DNA from: Mesostigma viride
Lineage: Eukaryota; Streptophyta; Mesostigmatophyceae; Mesostigmatales; Mesostigmataceae
Direction of reading: 5' to 3'
DNA: 64,000 nt
Assembly (NCBI GenBank): GCA_009746045.1
Contig: RPFO01000418.1
Coordinates: 2,147,670-2,211,669, forward strand
Under the pieces are notes generated by a model, which saw only the letters and a list, made by a program, of their open reading frames with translations, did no database searches and was not told where the DNA came from. Of this stretch, positions 32,036 through 45,156 are shown in pieces (position 1 is the stretch's first letter; each line of letters starts with the position of its first letter). A program made the position numbers and the translations under genes.

Positions 32036-32416
32036 TTAACTAATTAATTAATTAAACTCGTGCTACCGTTGGGGAGTCGAACGGAGCACCGAAGTGCTTT
32101 TAATCCCTGTGTGTGCACAACAGGAAGAAAGGGCAGAGACCCCCTTTCTCCTTCATGGCCGTATGCTCAGATTACTTGCCCACGCTCCTTGTTATGCTGC
32201 ATGCTCACATGATGGGTCTTATTCAACCCACAGATTGCCGGACTCGTTAGCGTGTCCGTTTAGCTAGCGTGCCCGAATGCAGCTGTGGCATGCCGTAGGC
32301 ATGAAGGAGACTGGGGGTCTAGAGCTGCCCTTTCTCATGTTGTGCACACACAGGGATTAAAAGCACTTCGGTGCTCCGTGACTCTCCAACGGGAGCACGT
32401 GTTTATTTAATTAAAT
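32036..32416. repeat. Inverted pair of LINE-type 3' ends
   Basis: A minus-oriented 3' end (TTAA tail at 32036-32055, hairpin and GGAGCACCGAAGTGC to about 32115) faces a plus-oriented one (AGCACTTCGGTGCTCC, hairpin CTCTCCAACGGGAG and tail, 32335-32416). The outer 80 bases are therefore inverted repeats around a 220-base spacer. The spacer itself is mirrored in part at 32425-32540. Two head-to-head insertions or a duplication-inversion would explain it. Confidence 0.7.
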
Positions 32417-33016
32417 TCTCCTTCATGCCAGAGGCATGCCACAGCTGCAATCGGACACGGTAAACGATCGGGCAAGATCTGTGGGTGCAATAATCTTGAA
32501 CCATGTGAGCATGTCATAACAAGGAGCGTGGGCAAGTAATCTGAGCATAGCCAGGACGTAGCATGGCTGTACAAGGGCTAAGCTAAGGCTATGGCTGGTT
32601 GTGTAGCGTGTGTTAGCAGTGCACGTGACTAGGTATGGTGGCACAGCTAGGCAATTAACACTCTAGGCATGGCTGCCATGGCGGCCGTGACTACCAATGG
32701 ATACAAGCTAGGCTATTCTAGCCCGCAGGGGGCGTCGATCCACATCTTGTGGTTGATCAGTCATCAGGTCCCCGCCCCTCCAGTACACCTTAGGCTTCTG
32801 GGGGTCCTGCTTCTGGCGGAGGTCTTCTGGCCACAGGTCGCGTCGCTGCTAGCTGCTCACTGATCGAGCTGGGGTCAGGTCGTCGTCCAGCGTCCAGGTG
32901 AGGTCGTGCAACCTCTTGTGAGGAGAAAGGAACCGCTGCAGCCCTCCACAAGGGCGGCCTTGAGCAATGGTTTCTGCAGCGGGTCCCGGTTACGCTTGAG
33001 GCGGTGCCGGGCGGCC
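32417..33016 (-). pseudogene. Second-lineage ORF1 C-terminus with its 3' untranslated region
   Basis: On the minus strand 33016-32700 reads HRLKRNRDPLQKPLL, then TWTLDDDLTPA, then QRRDLWPEDLRQKQDPQKP and KVYWRGG. It aligns with the C-terminal domain of the half-LINE ORF1 (HRLPRARGKAGPPPLL, TLDDDLTLA, QRRRELWPTYLQLRQTK, PVYWKG) but is clearly divergent. Downstream on the minus strand lies a 3' untranslated region (32690-32430) shared with 33620-33060. It is frameshifted and truncated at 33017 by another element. Confidence 0.65.
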
Positions 33017-34400
33017 AATTAATTAATTAATTAAACTCGTGCTCCCGCTGGGGAGTCATGGAGCACCGAAGTGCTTTTAATCCCTGTGTGTGCACTACAG
33101 GAGAAAGGGCAGAGACCCCCAGTCTCCTTCATGCCAGAGGCATGCCACAGCTGCATTCGGGCGCGCTAGCTAAACGGACACGCTAACGATCCGGCAGTCT
33201 GTGGGTGCAATAAGACCCATGTGAGCATATCATAGCAAGGAGCGTGGGCAAGTAATCTGAACATAGCCAGGAGAAGGCTTGCATCACTCCCCGGACAGGA
33301 GAACTTTTGCGGATGACTGTAGGTATAAGTTGGCGATGCCATGGTAACCGGAGACGTCCGTCCTATAGTCAGCAAAATTGGTGCGAGAGGTCCCCAGTTC
33401 GATTCCGGTCGGATTCATTTGCAGATCGCGTTTTTCCGCGTTTTCCGCGGCCCGGCACTGAACGCAAATGGTTTTCACCTTTGCGGAGTGTCTGATCAGA
33501 ATAGCCAGGGCGTAGCATGGCTGTACTATAGGACTAGGCTAGGGCTGTGGCTGGTTGTGTACCGTGCGTTTGCGGCACGTGACTAGGTGTGTTGGCACAG
33601 CTAGGCAAACATTCTAGGCATGGCTGCGGCAGTGATGGGCGGCCAAGACCTTAGGGTCCTGGCGGTAGAGCGGGCCGGGGCGGCGGCGGGGCATGACCGG
33701 CAGGTGCCGGGCCGCCAGCAACGGGGCACGGGCCGCAAAGCCCGCAAAAATGGCGGCGTTGGGGGCACCCTTGTCCAGCTCGTCGACGTCCGCCCGGGCG
33801 CCCAGGGCCGACGGGTACTCCCGTCGGCACCGGTTCAGTCCGCTCGTGCTCGGCGTCCGTCCAGTCCTCAGGATCTCCCCGGACCGGGCGTAGAGCAGAC
33901 TGGTCAGTCAGGGCGGACCACTGCGGCGCGGCGCGCGGGGACGTGGAACCGGAGCCGAATGGTCGCGCGCACCAACCGGTGGTCAGAGCACACCGTGGGC
34001 GTGTCAAACACTCGGGCCGCGTCCAGAACCGAGGTGCACCTGGGCTGCCGTACCACCACGTAGTCCAAACAGGCCTGACGGCCGTTAGGGCCACGAAAAG
34101 TGACCAAGTCCTGTGAGGGACGTTGGAAGTGGCAGTTGACAGCAACCATCCCGCTATCCCGCAAAAAGGCAGAAAAAAGGGGAGTGTTGGCGTTAGCTTC
34201 CGTGTCAGCGCAGGCGCAAAGCGACTGCCAGCAGTGCCCACGGGGAGCGTGGCATTGGCGTCGAGCAGCATAACCAAAAAGTGGCGGGCCGGAGTGACCC
34301 CCTCAAGGCTATGCAAAGACTCGAAGAACTCCTTGCGCTCCAACTCAGGTAGACCACATATGGGGTGCATAGCCCACCCCCACCGTGAGGTGGTGCTTAG
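33017..34400 (-). pseudogene. LINE AP-endonuclease fragment joined directly to a 3' end
   Basis: Minus strand, 34400 to about 33630: the frames include ELERKEFFESLHSLE, HFLVMLLDANAT (the LxGDxNA-type motif), then RQACLDYVVVRQP and VCSDHRLVRATIRLRF (the SDH motif), all typical of LINE APE endonucleases. There is a frameshift near 34165. No reverse transcriptase follows: the sequence passes into a 3' untranslated region (33620-33060), a hairpin CTCCCCAGCGGGAG (near 33045) and a TTAA tail (33017-33034). The 229-bp tRNA-like repeat is inserted in the 3' region. Confidence 0.7.
33272..33500 (+). mobile_element. tRNA-related SINE-like element S2 (229 bp) with 9-bp duplication
   Basis: Flanked by ATAGCCAGG on both sides (33263-33271 and 33501-33509). 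The middle (33354-33412) resembles a shortened tRNA: TCCGTCCTATAGTCAGCA, then GAGAGGTCCCCAGTTCGAT, then TCCGGTCGGA, the outer ends nearly complementary and the B-box intact, but without a standard anticodon arm. The same 229 bases occur in minus orientation inside the two 307-bp repeats at 34406 and 34804. RNA polymerase III transcription is plausible. Confidence 0.65.
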
Positions 34401-34405
34401 ACCTT

Positions 34406-34712
34406 GTATATTCTGATCAGACACTCCGCAAAGGTGAAAACCTTTGCGTTCAGTGCCAGGCCGCGGAAAACGCGGAAAACGCGATCTGCAAATGAATCCG
34501 ACCGGAATCGAACTGGGGACCTCTCGCACCAATTTTGCTGACTATAGGACGGACGTCTCCGGTTACCATGGCATCGCCAACTTACACCTACAGTCATCCG
34601 CAAAAGTTCTCCTGTCCGGGGAGTGATGCAAGCCTTTCGGATTTGGTACTAGATAAATCACTCGAGATCTGTGTGTAGGAGTACTACACACGTGTCTGCA
34701 CGCGAGACTTGT
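34406..34712. repeat. 307-bp direct repeat, copy 1
   Basis: Essentially identical to 34804-35110 and the same length. It contains the S2 element in minus orientation plus 75 bases (from CGGATTTGGTACTAG to CGAGACTTGT). A 91-base spacer separates the copies. Confidence 0.85.
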
Positions 34713-34803
34713 TCAGTCTCGCACCGTGAGACGGGCTGAACACGGCTGAAACCTTCTTTTTAGTAGAAGGGGGCGTAGCCGGTACTATCGAAATCAGCCA
34801 AGC

Positions 34804-35110
34804 GTATATTCTGATCAGACACTCCGCAAAGGTGAAAACCTTTGCGTTCAGTGCCAGGCCGCGGAAAACGCGGAAAACGCGATCTGCAAATGAATCCGAC
34901 CGGAATCGAACTGGGGACCTCTCGCACCAATTTTGCTGACTATAGGACGGACGTCTCCGGTTACCATGGCATCGCCAACTTACACCTACAGTCATCCGCA
35001 AAAGTTCTCCTGTCCGGGGAGTGATGCAAGCCTTTCGGATTTGGTACTAGATAAATCACTCGAGATCTGTGTGTAGGAGTACTACACACGTGTCTGCACG
35101 CGAGACTTGT
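34804..35110. repeat. 307-bp direct repeat, copy 2
   Basis: Second copy of the 34406-34712 unit. The pair could be a small terminal-repeat element or a local tandem duplication of a locus holding S2. The 9-mer CTTGTATAT lies at the outer edges (34404-34412 and 35106-35114). Confidence 0.85.
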
Positions 35111-35226
35111 ATATAGCTATCAACTATTGCACAAAATACGTGTAGTAAATTACATTCACATTAATTAATTAGTAAATATTTTTTAATTACTAGACACGTA
35201 CATTCACATGATCCAACATGATCGAG

Positions 35227-35454
35227 CACACACGCCCTGATCAAGCATGCTGTTTCCGGCCCCACCTTCTAGATAGGTCATCTAGTCGCTCTACACTTAA
35301 GCCAGCCATAATTTCAATGCACAAGGCTACACATTTCCATCACCATTCATTTTCATCATCCTGAACGACTCGAAAGCGCGGACAAGATAACGGCAGGCTC
35401 GAGCTACCATGGTCCGGATTCTCCCGATTTCTGGCCTGCGCTGGTTGTCTCCTT
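35227..35454 (+). mobile_element. SINE-like S1, 5'-truncated copy
   Basis: Shares CACACGCCCTGATCAAGCATG and GGCAGGCTCGAGCTACCATG with the copy at 29639, with the same 3' end TTGTCTCCTT. It sits inside a retroelement 3' untranslated region that resumes at 35455. Confidence 0.75.
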
Positions 35455-35985
35455 GATAGCTATGCTGATCTTCCCCACCTATGACGGGCTCCCCTTAGCT
35501 GGCAGTTGCCCGAGACTCTGGGTGGTGCAGGTGCCCTAGTGCACCTAGATCTAGTGTTGTTTACATTCCCACCCTTGCAGGAAGTAGCTTAGAATGTATT
35601 ATAGGCTCATATGCCCCCTCTCAGGGCTATGTGCTACATATAGTAACTTACTCCCAACGGAGTTATGTTCCTAATTAATTAATTAATTAAAGGATGCCCC
35701 TTTCTCAGGGCTATGTGTTATATATGCTCCCCACGGAGCTATGTTCTTAATTGAGTTTAATTGATTGGCAACGCAATGCTCACACGGGTCATACTGCACC
35801 CCCGTATACAGGTGATGCCCTGGATCGTTTCGATGGATCCAATTGTGCACCCTGTGGCATGCCTGAGGCACGTGTGAATGGGGGGGGGTCTCAGCCCCCC
35901 TGCCCGCTGTGCACACTCTGTTGTCTCTTTGACACTCTGGTGCTCCGTGACTCCCCAATGGGGGCACATGTTTAATCAATTACTG
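35455..35985 (+). repeat. Three successive LINE-type 3' ends
   Basis: First: alpha-type, with hairpin ACTCC-CAAC-GGAGT near 35654 and TTAA tail to 35690. Second: alpha-type (35691-35755), with hairpin GCTCC-CCAC-GGAGC, an A-T to G-C compensatory change in the outer pair, and a tail rich in TTAAT. Third: beta-like (35756-35985), ending GTGACTCCCCAATGGGGGC and TTTAATCAATTA. None is attached to recognisable coding sequence. Confidence 0.7.
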
Positions 35986-36513
35986 GTATGTGAAGCAACT
36001 GTTCGTCGATCACTGCGTGCGATTCCGAGAAAATGTGCAACGACGGTATGCTTGGCCCACATTATCACGTGAGTTGGAGCGTGAATTCATAATCGTCTCA
36101 CCCTTCCACCCTACGACGACGTCAAGGGCAAAGGCCAAATTCATAGCAACGATTCATGATCAACTTCTCAACTTTCTACACCACATGAGTTCACATGGTC
36201 TCTCACCTCGGAAACGAGTATTCACTCCCATCCACTTGCCCTAAGGTAGGGGTAAGACAGGTGCGTGTGCAGTCTACCAAAGACCTGATGGAGGCATTGC
36301 AGGCCCACCATGTGGGCCAGGTCTACGCCAACCACGTCTATCATACCGCAACCAGAGCATTCCCAAAGGAAGAAAAAAAATCATTTTGGTTCATAACAAT
36401 TCGAAAAAAAATACATGTCATGAACGCGAGCCACCCGTGCGGCCCCCTGACGCGCTAAATTATGTACCTAAGCGGAGCAGCAAAGCTGCTGGGCTATTTT
36501 AAGCAGCCTATTT
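35986..36513. other. No gene recognised
   Basis: Contains one 84-codon plus-strand frame (35990-36244) without a recognisable domain. The last 40 bases are the probable 3' end region of the minus-strand DUF760 gene. Confidence 0.4.
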
Positions 36514-37797
36514 TTAGGTCGGCGTGAGCGGGTAGCGGATGCCGACCTGCTCCTCCGCATCACACAGGAAGGTGCCAAACACCACCGCCTCAAGCACCAT
36601 GTTCCTGACCGCCGGCACGCTCATGACCAGCACTTTGTCGTCCTGGGCTGGCTGGCCCTCGCCCCTCGCCCGGGCCTCCTCGGCCGCCGCCCTGGCATCC
36701 GCCTCCTGGAGGAAGATCTGGAGCTGTCCCGAGGACCCGAATAACCCTGACAGCTGTTTGCGGACCACCTGGACGCCCTCCAGGGTGGGCTTGGCCATCG
36801 ACTGGAGGATCTCGGGGCTGAAGTTGCTCACATATGTCTTGAGGTCGGCGATCTTGCTGCCGAGGGCCGGGTCGACCTCGACCGACGCCTCGCCCGACGG
36901 ACTGGCGCCACCGTCACCGAGCTGCGCCATTGGTCCACGCAGCATGCGCTTCTCAAAACTATAGCGTGTGTCGACGCGCCGCAAAAAGTAGCCAAACATG
37001 AGGCTGGCCGCGTATATCATGTTAGCTCGAGAGATTGGGAGCGGGGCGACCGCCCTCGGGTCGTTGACCTGGGACATGGGGACGCCAGCAAACAGCATGT
37101 CGACGTGCTGGAGGATCATGGAGCGGGCCTCCTTGGTGTGGACGCTCAGCAGGAGCTCGTCGTCGGGGCGCGAGATCTCCCCAGGGTTCATCTTGGCGGC
37201 CTCGCTGATGCTGGGAAGCATGTTCATGTCCATTGCCACGAACTTGCTCACAACGAGGCTGTACAGGATGTCGACCACCGTACGTAACCGGTCGGTCTCC
37301 TTGAGCTGCTCGATTCGGCGACGGAGCGCCGGTAGGTTCCGGCTGACCTCATCGCGTTTCAGCTCGCCTGCTTTCAACTTGTCCACGTCCGCGGGGTCAA
37401 CGTCCTTCAACACCGCCGGACCCGCCTGATTGTCCCGCTCGCTGGCCAGCCGTTCCAACTGGGAATCCATCGCATCATTGAACAGGTGGGGATTTGTTTT
37501 CAATAAATATCGGAGCAAGCTGCCGGCAGCGCTGTCTGGCTGGGCGGGGGCAAGGTTGTCACGCGGAAGAGCAGGGCTGGCATCTCCTCCGTCAGATGAT
37601 TCGGAACGGATTAAAGACTTGCGGATGGCCCTGCGGGCGGTTTTTCGCGAAGCTTGCAACGACTCCCCTTTCAGAAAGGTAGCCTTCAGGCACGTTTGTT
37701 GACCTTTCACAGGAACCTGCTCGTCCACGATGCAGCACACAGGCAGACGAAGCCAAAAGCAGAATCTCGAAACCAGAATTAAAATGAGATGTCGCAA
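36514..37797 (-). CDS. DUF760-domain protein (chloroplast-associated type), 427 aa
   Basis: The core starts near residue 90 with LLRYLLKTNPHLFNDAMDSQLERL, followed by a helical region, SMILQHVDMLF, and then ANMIYAASLMFGYFLRRVDTRYSFEKRM. The GYFLRRxxxR segment is the hallmark of DUF760 proteins of plants, algae and cyanobacteria. A second half (about 320-427) repeats the pattern: LKTYVSNFSPEILQSM, then VLEAVVFGTFLCDAEEQVGIRYPL. Plant members are plastid proteins of unknown biochemical role, some UV-B responsive. The first 60 residues look unlike a conserved domain; a transit peptide or an unrecognised upstream exon may replace them. It is divergent from RPS3. Confidence 0.7.
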   Translation of the reverse strand: MRHLILILVSRFCFWLRLPVCCIVDEQVPVKGQQTCLKATFLKGESLQASRKTARRAIRKSLIRSESSDGGDASPALPRDNLAPAQPDSAAGSLLRYLLKTNPHLFNDAMDSQLERLASERDNQAGPAVLKDVDPADVDKLKAGELKRDEVSRNLPALRRRIEQLKETDRLRTVVDILYSLVVSKFVAMDMNMLPSISEAAKMNPGEISRPDDELLLSVHTKEARSMILQHVDMLFAGVPMSQVNDPRAVAPLPISRANMIYAASLMFGYFLRRVDTRYSFEKRMLRGPMAQLGDGGASPSGEASVEVDPALGSKIADLKTYVSNFSPEILQSMAKPTLEGVQVVRKQLSGLFGSSGQLQIFLQEADARAAAEEARARGEGQPAQDDKVLVMSVPAVRNMVLEAVVFGTFLCDAEEQVGIRYPLTPT

Positions 37798-38715
37798 AAG
37801 AAAAGTGCCAAGCTAGGCAAACCATGCGTCAAATCTGCGATTATCCGTCATCCCCCCACGGTATCTCCGGAAGGAAACTAGCTTACATATTGTGCAGCGC
37901 GACACTGGGGCGTATGAGACCGCGAAATTGGTGATGGGACCGCTACCGGAGCCGAAAGGGCGACTGCTGCAGAACCAGAAACGACAGAGCCCGCCATAGC
38001 TGAATAATTGCCGTCAATGCCCGGAATCCCTCGCCTTCAGCCTCAGTGGTCGCCAAGTTAAAAGTTTCTTCGGAGCTCTCTGGGGCCTTCCACGTTCCGG
38101 GCGGCGGTTATTAGTGTCCGTGCAGCGTGCCACGTTGCCACAGCACCGCAGGAGAGGGGGGCATGTGGCAGAAGCTGGCTGTCGTGCCATCTGATTTAGC
38201 CTCACGGGCGATAACGCAGTCCAAATGCAACCAACAAAAAAAACCTCACCGGGTGCCAAGTCACGGCCTGTTACCTATTAAGGGAGTAAGCCGGGAATTG
38301 TGACGTGGCAGTTTGGGGGAATTAGCAAGTCCGACTTTCCACTGTTTCCAGAGCCTAGACTGTACCAATCCTGTACCAATCGTAAACAGAAACGGCCGGA
38401 ATCTCCAGGATACCCTGGCAGCCGGCCTTGTCTTCGCGACGGAGCACCGAGAGTCCGAGACCGGGACCGGGCGTCCGCCGCGAGCCGGCCCGGCCCTCAG
38501 CGGCTCGGAATTGCCCATGCTGTGACACATGCCCATGCCCATGGCTGATTGCTGGCGCCGCGCTCATGGCCCGCTCTGCCTGGATACGGCACTACGCTAA
38601 CGGCGCTGCTGCCTCGCCGCAACAAAGTCATTGCCATGAGCACGACGAAGTTCTCTTTCTTTTTCAGTCCGTGCAAGTCTATGGCGGCTAACTGAGCCCG
38701 GGTGGAATTGCAACC
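37798..38715. promoter_or_regulatory. Divergent intergenic region between DUF760 and RPS3
   Basis: About 920 bases between two host genes transcribed in opposite directions, free of recognisable transposon sequence. It should contain both promoters. No TATA box was convincing. Upstream exons of the DUF760 gene may lie here. Confidence 0.45.
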
Positions 38716-42045
<3,330 letters not shown>

Positions 42046-42984
42046 TTGGTTGGTAGTACCTAGGTGCTCGCGGCACGCCTTACGTGAGCGGCGCAGGCGC
42101 CTACATATTTTCTGCAAACCAGCATGGCTGGCTAGCGTTCCGAAGCAGGTCCTCGGTAGCAGCGCTGGATATGACTGCTTGTATTTAGATAATTTGTTTA
42201 ATTAGCACGCGGTCGATGCTTTTGTAATCATGGGTCGTTACCTGAATAAAACCAGGAAATCTGAAAACAACATCTTGCGTAGGCCTTGCTGAGGAATTTG
42301 CACAATGTAATTTCTGCATTGAGGCATCCTTTCACTTGTGCATTGTATCACCCACGCGACGCAGTTGAAATTCAATGATGTTCTTGGTGGATGGAGTCTC
42401 TAATGGGAGATAATGATGTGCACTGTGAGGCACCAATCTGGAGTCCGGAAATTATGCCTAGTAAAGGGATACTACCAAGGGTCCACTTGGGTTTACACGT
42501 TCTCCCGTTGGGGAGCCCCGTACCTGTGTTTTTTCACAACGTGAGACATGGAGTTGCGGCGCGATGTATCGCGCTGAAATCTGACAAATGGCAGACCTAG
42601 TAGACATGCGTTTTTCGGTCTGAAACTTGGTAGATGGCCTACTTATCTCCGATAGAATTCAAGGGGAAATCCCACTTATTCTTGGTATAGATCTTTTTGT
42701 GCACACAACATAACACTGCGCCAGCTACGCCACCTGATGCCCATGTCCCATCCGCCACCCCCTCTGCAACCATGCGTCTCCCAACCACCCCCAAGGTCCC
42801 GCACCCCACCGCCACTGACAACCGTTGTCCCACGACTAACTGAGCACTCCATTCCCCTCCGGCCCCCCCACCCCGCAAGGGGGGGGGGGGGGGGCTAACG
42901 CCCCACCCCCCCACCCCCCCACCCCACCCCACCACCACCACCTCCACGTACCGACCGATGCAAAGGCAAATTAAGACCATCTGT
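42046..42984. other. RPS3 3' region and low-complexity DNA
   Basis: Downstream of the stop are TGTAA (near 42214), the usual green-algal polyadenylation signal, and AATAAA near 42245. Beyond lie a lone reversed hairpin sequence (CTCCCGTTGGGGAG near 42500) without a tail, and C- and G-rich simple sequence (42845-42955). Confidence 0.55.
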
Positions 42985-43163
42985 CTCCCGCCCCTGTGGG
43001 CAAGCCCCCTCCCCCCAAGCGGAAGGGGCGCTTAATTTGCTGAGTAGCATAGATAGGGTTTTCTAAATTAGATTAGCTTAGAGTTAGATTAGTTCGGTTT
43101 CGCGCGGCTCTGCCCACCTCCATTCATCAAGCAAGGGAATATGTGCTGCATGATCTCCCAACG
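42985..43163 (+). pseudogene. LINE gamma 3' end: ORF2 C-terminus and 3' UTR, left part
   Basis: Encodes GKPPPPKRKGRL before a stop, matching the ORF2 end at 50450-50490. It continues into the same 3' untranslated region (TAGATTAGCTTAGAGTTAG...) and stops inside the terminal hairpin (ATCTCCCAACG, 43153-43163), where the half-LINE is inserted. The rest of the hairpin and the AT-rich tail are at 45157-45203. Confidence 0.75.
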
Positions 43164-45156
43164 ACCATGTGTCACAGATGGCCACGAGCCACGAGCCACG
43201 AGCCACGAGGTAGCCATGGCTGTCGGAGCTCATAACTTTCACGTTTGAGCGCCGAATTCAGCTGTGAATATCACAATCGCTTCGTCTTTCTAAGACGCAC
43301 ATGCTGATATAATTTTCCGACGCTATTACGCAATATACGATGAGCAAACGCCTCTCGACGCAACGCAGCCTGGCGGCTGCGCTTAGCAATGAAAATACGT
43401 CTGCAGCCCCGGCTGCAGCTTCGCCAACCGGCCCAGAAGGCAGCGGCGCCACTAGCCAAGCTCTAGTGCTCGCCCAGCCCCCCGGGCTTGCCTCGCCATC
43501 TGCCTCGCCTGAACCCAAGCGCAGTCGCTCTTCTGAGCCGCCCTGGGAAGAGACCTCCTTTGACGTCAACAGCTCCGGCTTCTGGCAACGCCGCCCCACT
43601 TGGTTCATGGAAGACTTGTTTTACGGCAATCACGCCTCGCTTCTAGCCATGTGCGTGTACCTCACGTCCCACAACCGTGGCCGCTGGCCTGGTGACGGCA
43701 AGCTTGTCGACCCCGCCGAGGCTCTCCCCATCCTTCACCGCATGCCTCGCCCCAAGCTTCAACGCTTCGCCCTCTGCTCCCTTGTTGGACGCTCCGAATC
43801 CGAGATCTGGGCTCCCAAACCGCCCCCCTTCCCCTCCGAAGCCTCCATCCGCACCCTCCTCAAGGAAGCTTTCGAGCAGCACGTGACCCCTCTTGCCGCA
43901 GATGTGGCGGCACTTGGCGGCACGCTGGCTGCTGAGCTCCCCACCATCCCCACCGCCACCGCCACCCTCCTCGCCTCCACCCCCCCCCCCTCCGTCTCCA
44001 CCGACTCCATCACCGCCCAGCTCCGCGACATCGACCAGCGCCTCAAGGATAATGCAATCGCTATCGAGGTCTTGCAGAACACAGCAGGCCTCACCGCCCA
44101 GGCAGTGAAGGACATTGCCGCCAAGCCAGCCCCGGCTGGCCTGGCCGGCGATGCTCCTCCCATCACGACCTGGGCGGACATGCTTAAGCAACATACCACC
44201 TCCACCACCTCCGCCGTCGCAGCCCAGCTCCAGCGGCAGACGCTTGACCTCCGCGAGGAGGCCGAGCTCGCCAAGCGCAGCCTCAACGTCATTGTCAAGA
44301 ATCTCAAGATGGAGGAAGGTGAGAATTCCGAGAAGCTTGCGCGTGCTTTTGAGAGAGAAATCCTTGATCGCATGGGCCTTACTGGTGAGATCGAGCTGGC
44401 CGCCCACCGCCTTCCCCGCGCGCGGGGTAAGGCCGGGCCGCCCCCGCTCCTTCTCACCTTTAAGACCCCGGCGGACAAGATTTCTTTTCTCAGACGCCGC
44501 AAGCGGCTCGAGAAGACTCTCTTCACCCTTGACGACGACTTGACCCTGGCACAGCAACAACGACGACGGGAGCTATGGCCGACCTACCTCCAGCTCCGGC
44601 AGACCAAGGCGGGCCAGCCGGTGTACTGGAAGGGGGCGGCCATCTACGTCGGCCACAAGCCCTGGCAAGCGACCCCCTCGACCACCGCGGCCCCAGCGAC
44701 TCCAGCCCCAGCCTAGGGGAATACAGCAGTAGTGTAGAATAGTTAGACAGTGGCCTTGTACATGCCCGCCTACGTACTACAGGCACTATACCAGCTGAGG
44801 CCTAGCCTTTTTAGTCATGTACATGTGTGCCTATGATGTGCCACACTCCAGACGATGCCTAGCCTTATTTAGTAATGTTGTGCCCATGCAGGGAGTCACT
44901 CTCTGCTGAGAAGCCATGCCATAGCTCTTGTATAGCCATGATGATCTTCCCCCTCACAGGCATGCTCCCCCCTTACCCGGGCATAGCGTGATAGACCATG
45001 AGGGTGCGGGTGCCCTGGTGCACCTAGAGCAAGTGTTGTTTACATTCCCACCCTTGCAGGAAGTAGCTTAGAATGTATTATAGGCTCATATGCCCCTTCT
45101 CAGGGCTAGGTGCTACATATACTCCCAACGGAGTTATGTTCCTAATTAATTAATTA
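43164..45156 (+). mobile_element. Complete half-LINE: ORF1-only retroelement, 1,993 bp
   Basis: Flanked by an exact 11-bp duplication ATCTCCCAACG (43153-43163 and 45157-45167). It consists of a 176-base 5' leader with a CCACGAG minisatellite, an intact ORF1, a 440-base alpha 3' untranslated region, the hairpin ACTCC-CAAC-GGAGT (45121-45134) and a TTAA-repeat tail. No endonuclease or reverse transcriptase lies within it, so it must depend on enzymes of another LINE. Truncated relatives with the same ORF1-to-3'UTR junction occur at 30873-31976 and 50890-52362. A 5'-end fragment with the same leader is at 56025-56315. Confidence 0.85.
43340..44716 (+). CDS. LINE ORF1-type RNA-binding protein, 458 aa
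   Basis: An intact frame. Residues 1-75 are Ser/Ala/Pro-rich and probably disordered. Residues 90-165 hold a conserved helical region (PTWFMEDLFYGNHASLL, then LQRFALCSLVGRSESEIW). From 169 to 310 there is a helical, partly coiled-coil region interrupted by Pro/Thr. Near 313 RSLNVIVKNLKMEEGE begins an RRM-like fold. AHRLPRARGKAGPPPLLLTF and TLDDDLTLAQQQRRRELWP then form a C-terminal domain as in L1 ORF1p. In L1 this protein trimerises, coats its RNA and acts as a nucleic-acid chaperone. Its coding integrity while ORF2 copies nearby are broken suggests recent activity or selection. Confidence 0.8.
   Translation: MSKRLSTQRSLAAALSNENTSAAPAAASPTGPEGSGATSQALVLAQPPGLASPSASPEPKRSRSSEPPWEETSFDVNSSGFWQRRPTWFMEDLFYGNHASLLAMCVYLTSHNRGRWPGDGKLVDPAEALPILHRMPRPKLQRFALCSLVGRSESEIWAPKPPPFPSEASIRTLLKEAFEQHVTPLAADVAALGGTLAAELPTIPTATATLLASTPPPSVSTDSITAQLRDIDQRLKDNAIAIEVLQNTAGLTAQAVKDIAAKPAPAGLAGDAPPITTWADMLKQHTTSTTSAVAAQLQRQTLDLREEAELAKRSLNVIVKNLKMEEGENSEKLARAFEREILDRMGLTGEIELAAHRLPRARGKAGPPPLLLTFKTPADKISFLRRRKRLEKTLFTLDDDLTLAQQQRRRELWPTYLQLRQTKAGQPVYWKGAAIYVGHKPWQATPSTTAAPATPAPA

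Noticed and set aside
33354-33412. Functional tRNA gene
   Set aside because: The anticodon arm is missing and the T-stem has mismatches; it sits inside a duplicated retroposon.
34406-35110. Classical LTR retrotransposon
   Set aside because: Only 91 bases lie between the repeats, with no coding sequence, primer-binding site or clear target duplication.
43643-44560. Long minus-strand frames opposite ORF1
   Set aside because: Gly/Ser-rich mirror frames caused by GC-rich codons; the plus strand has the recognisable ORF1 protein.
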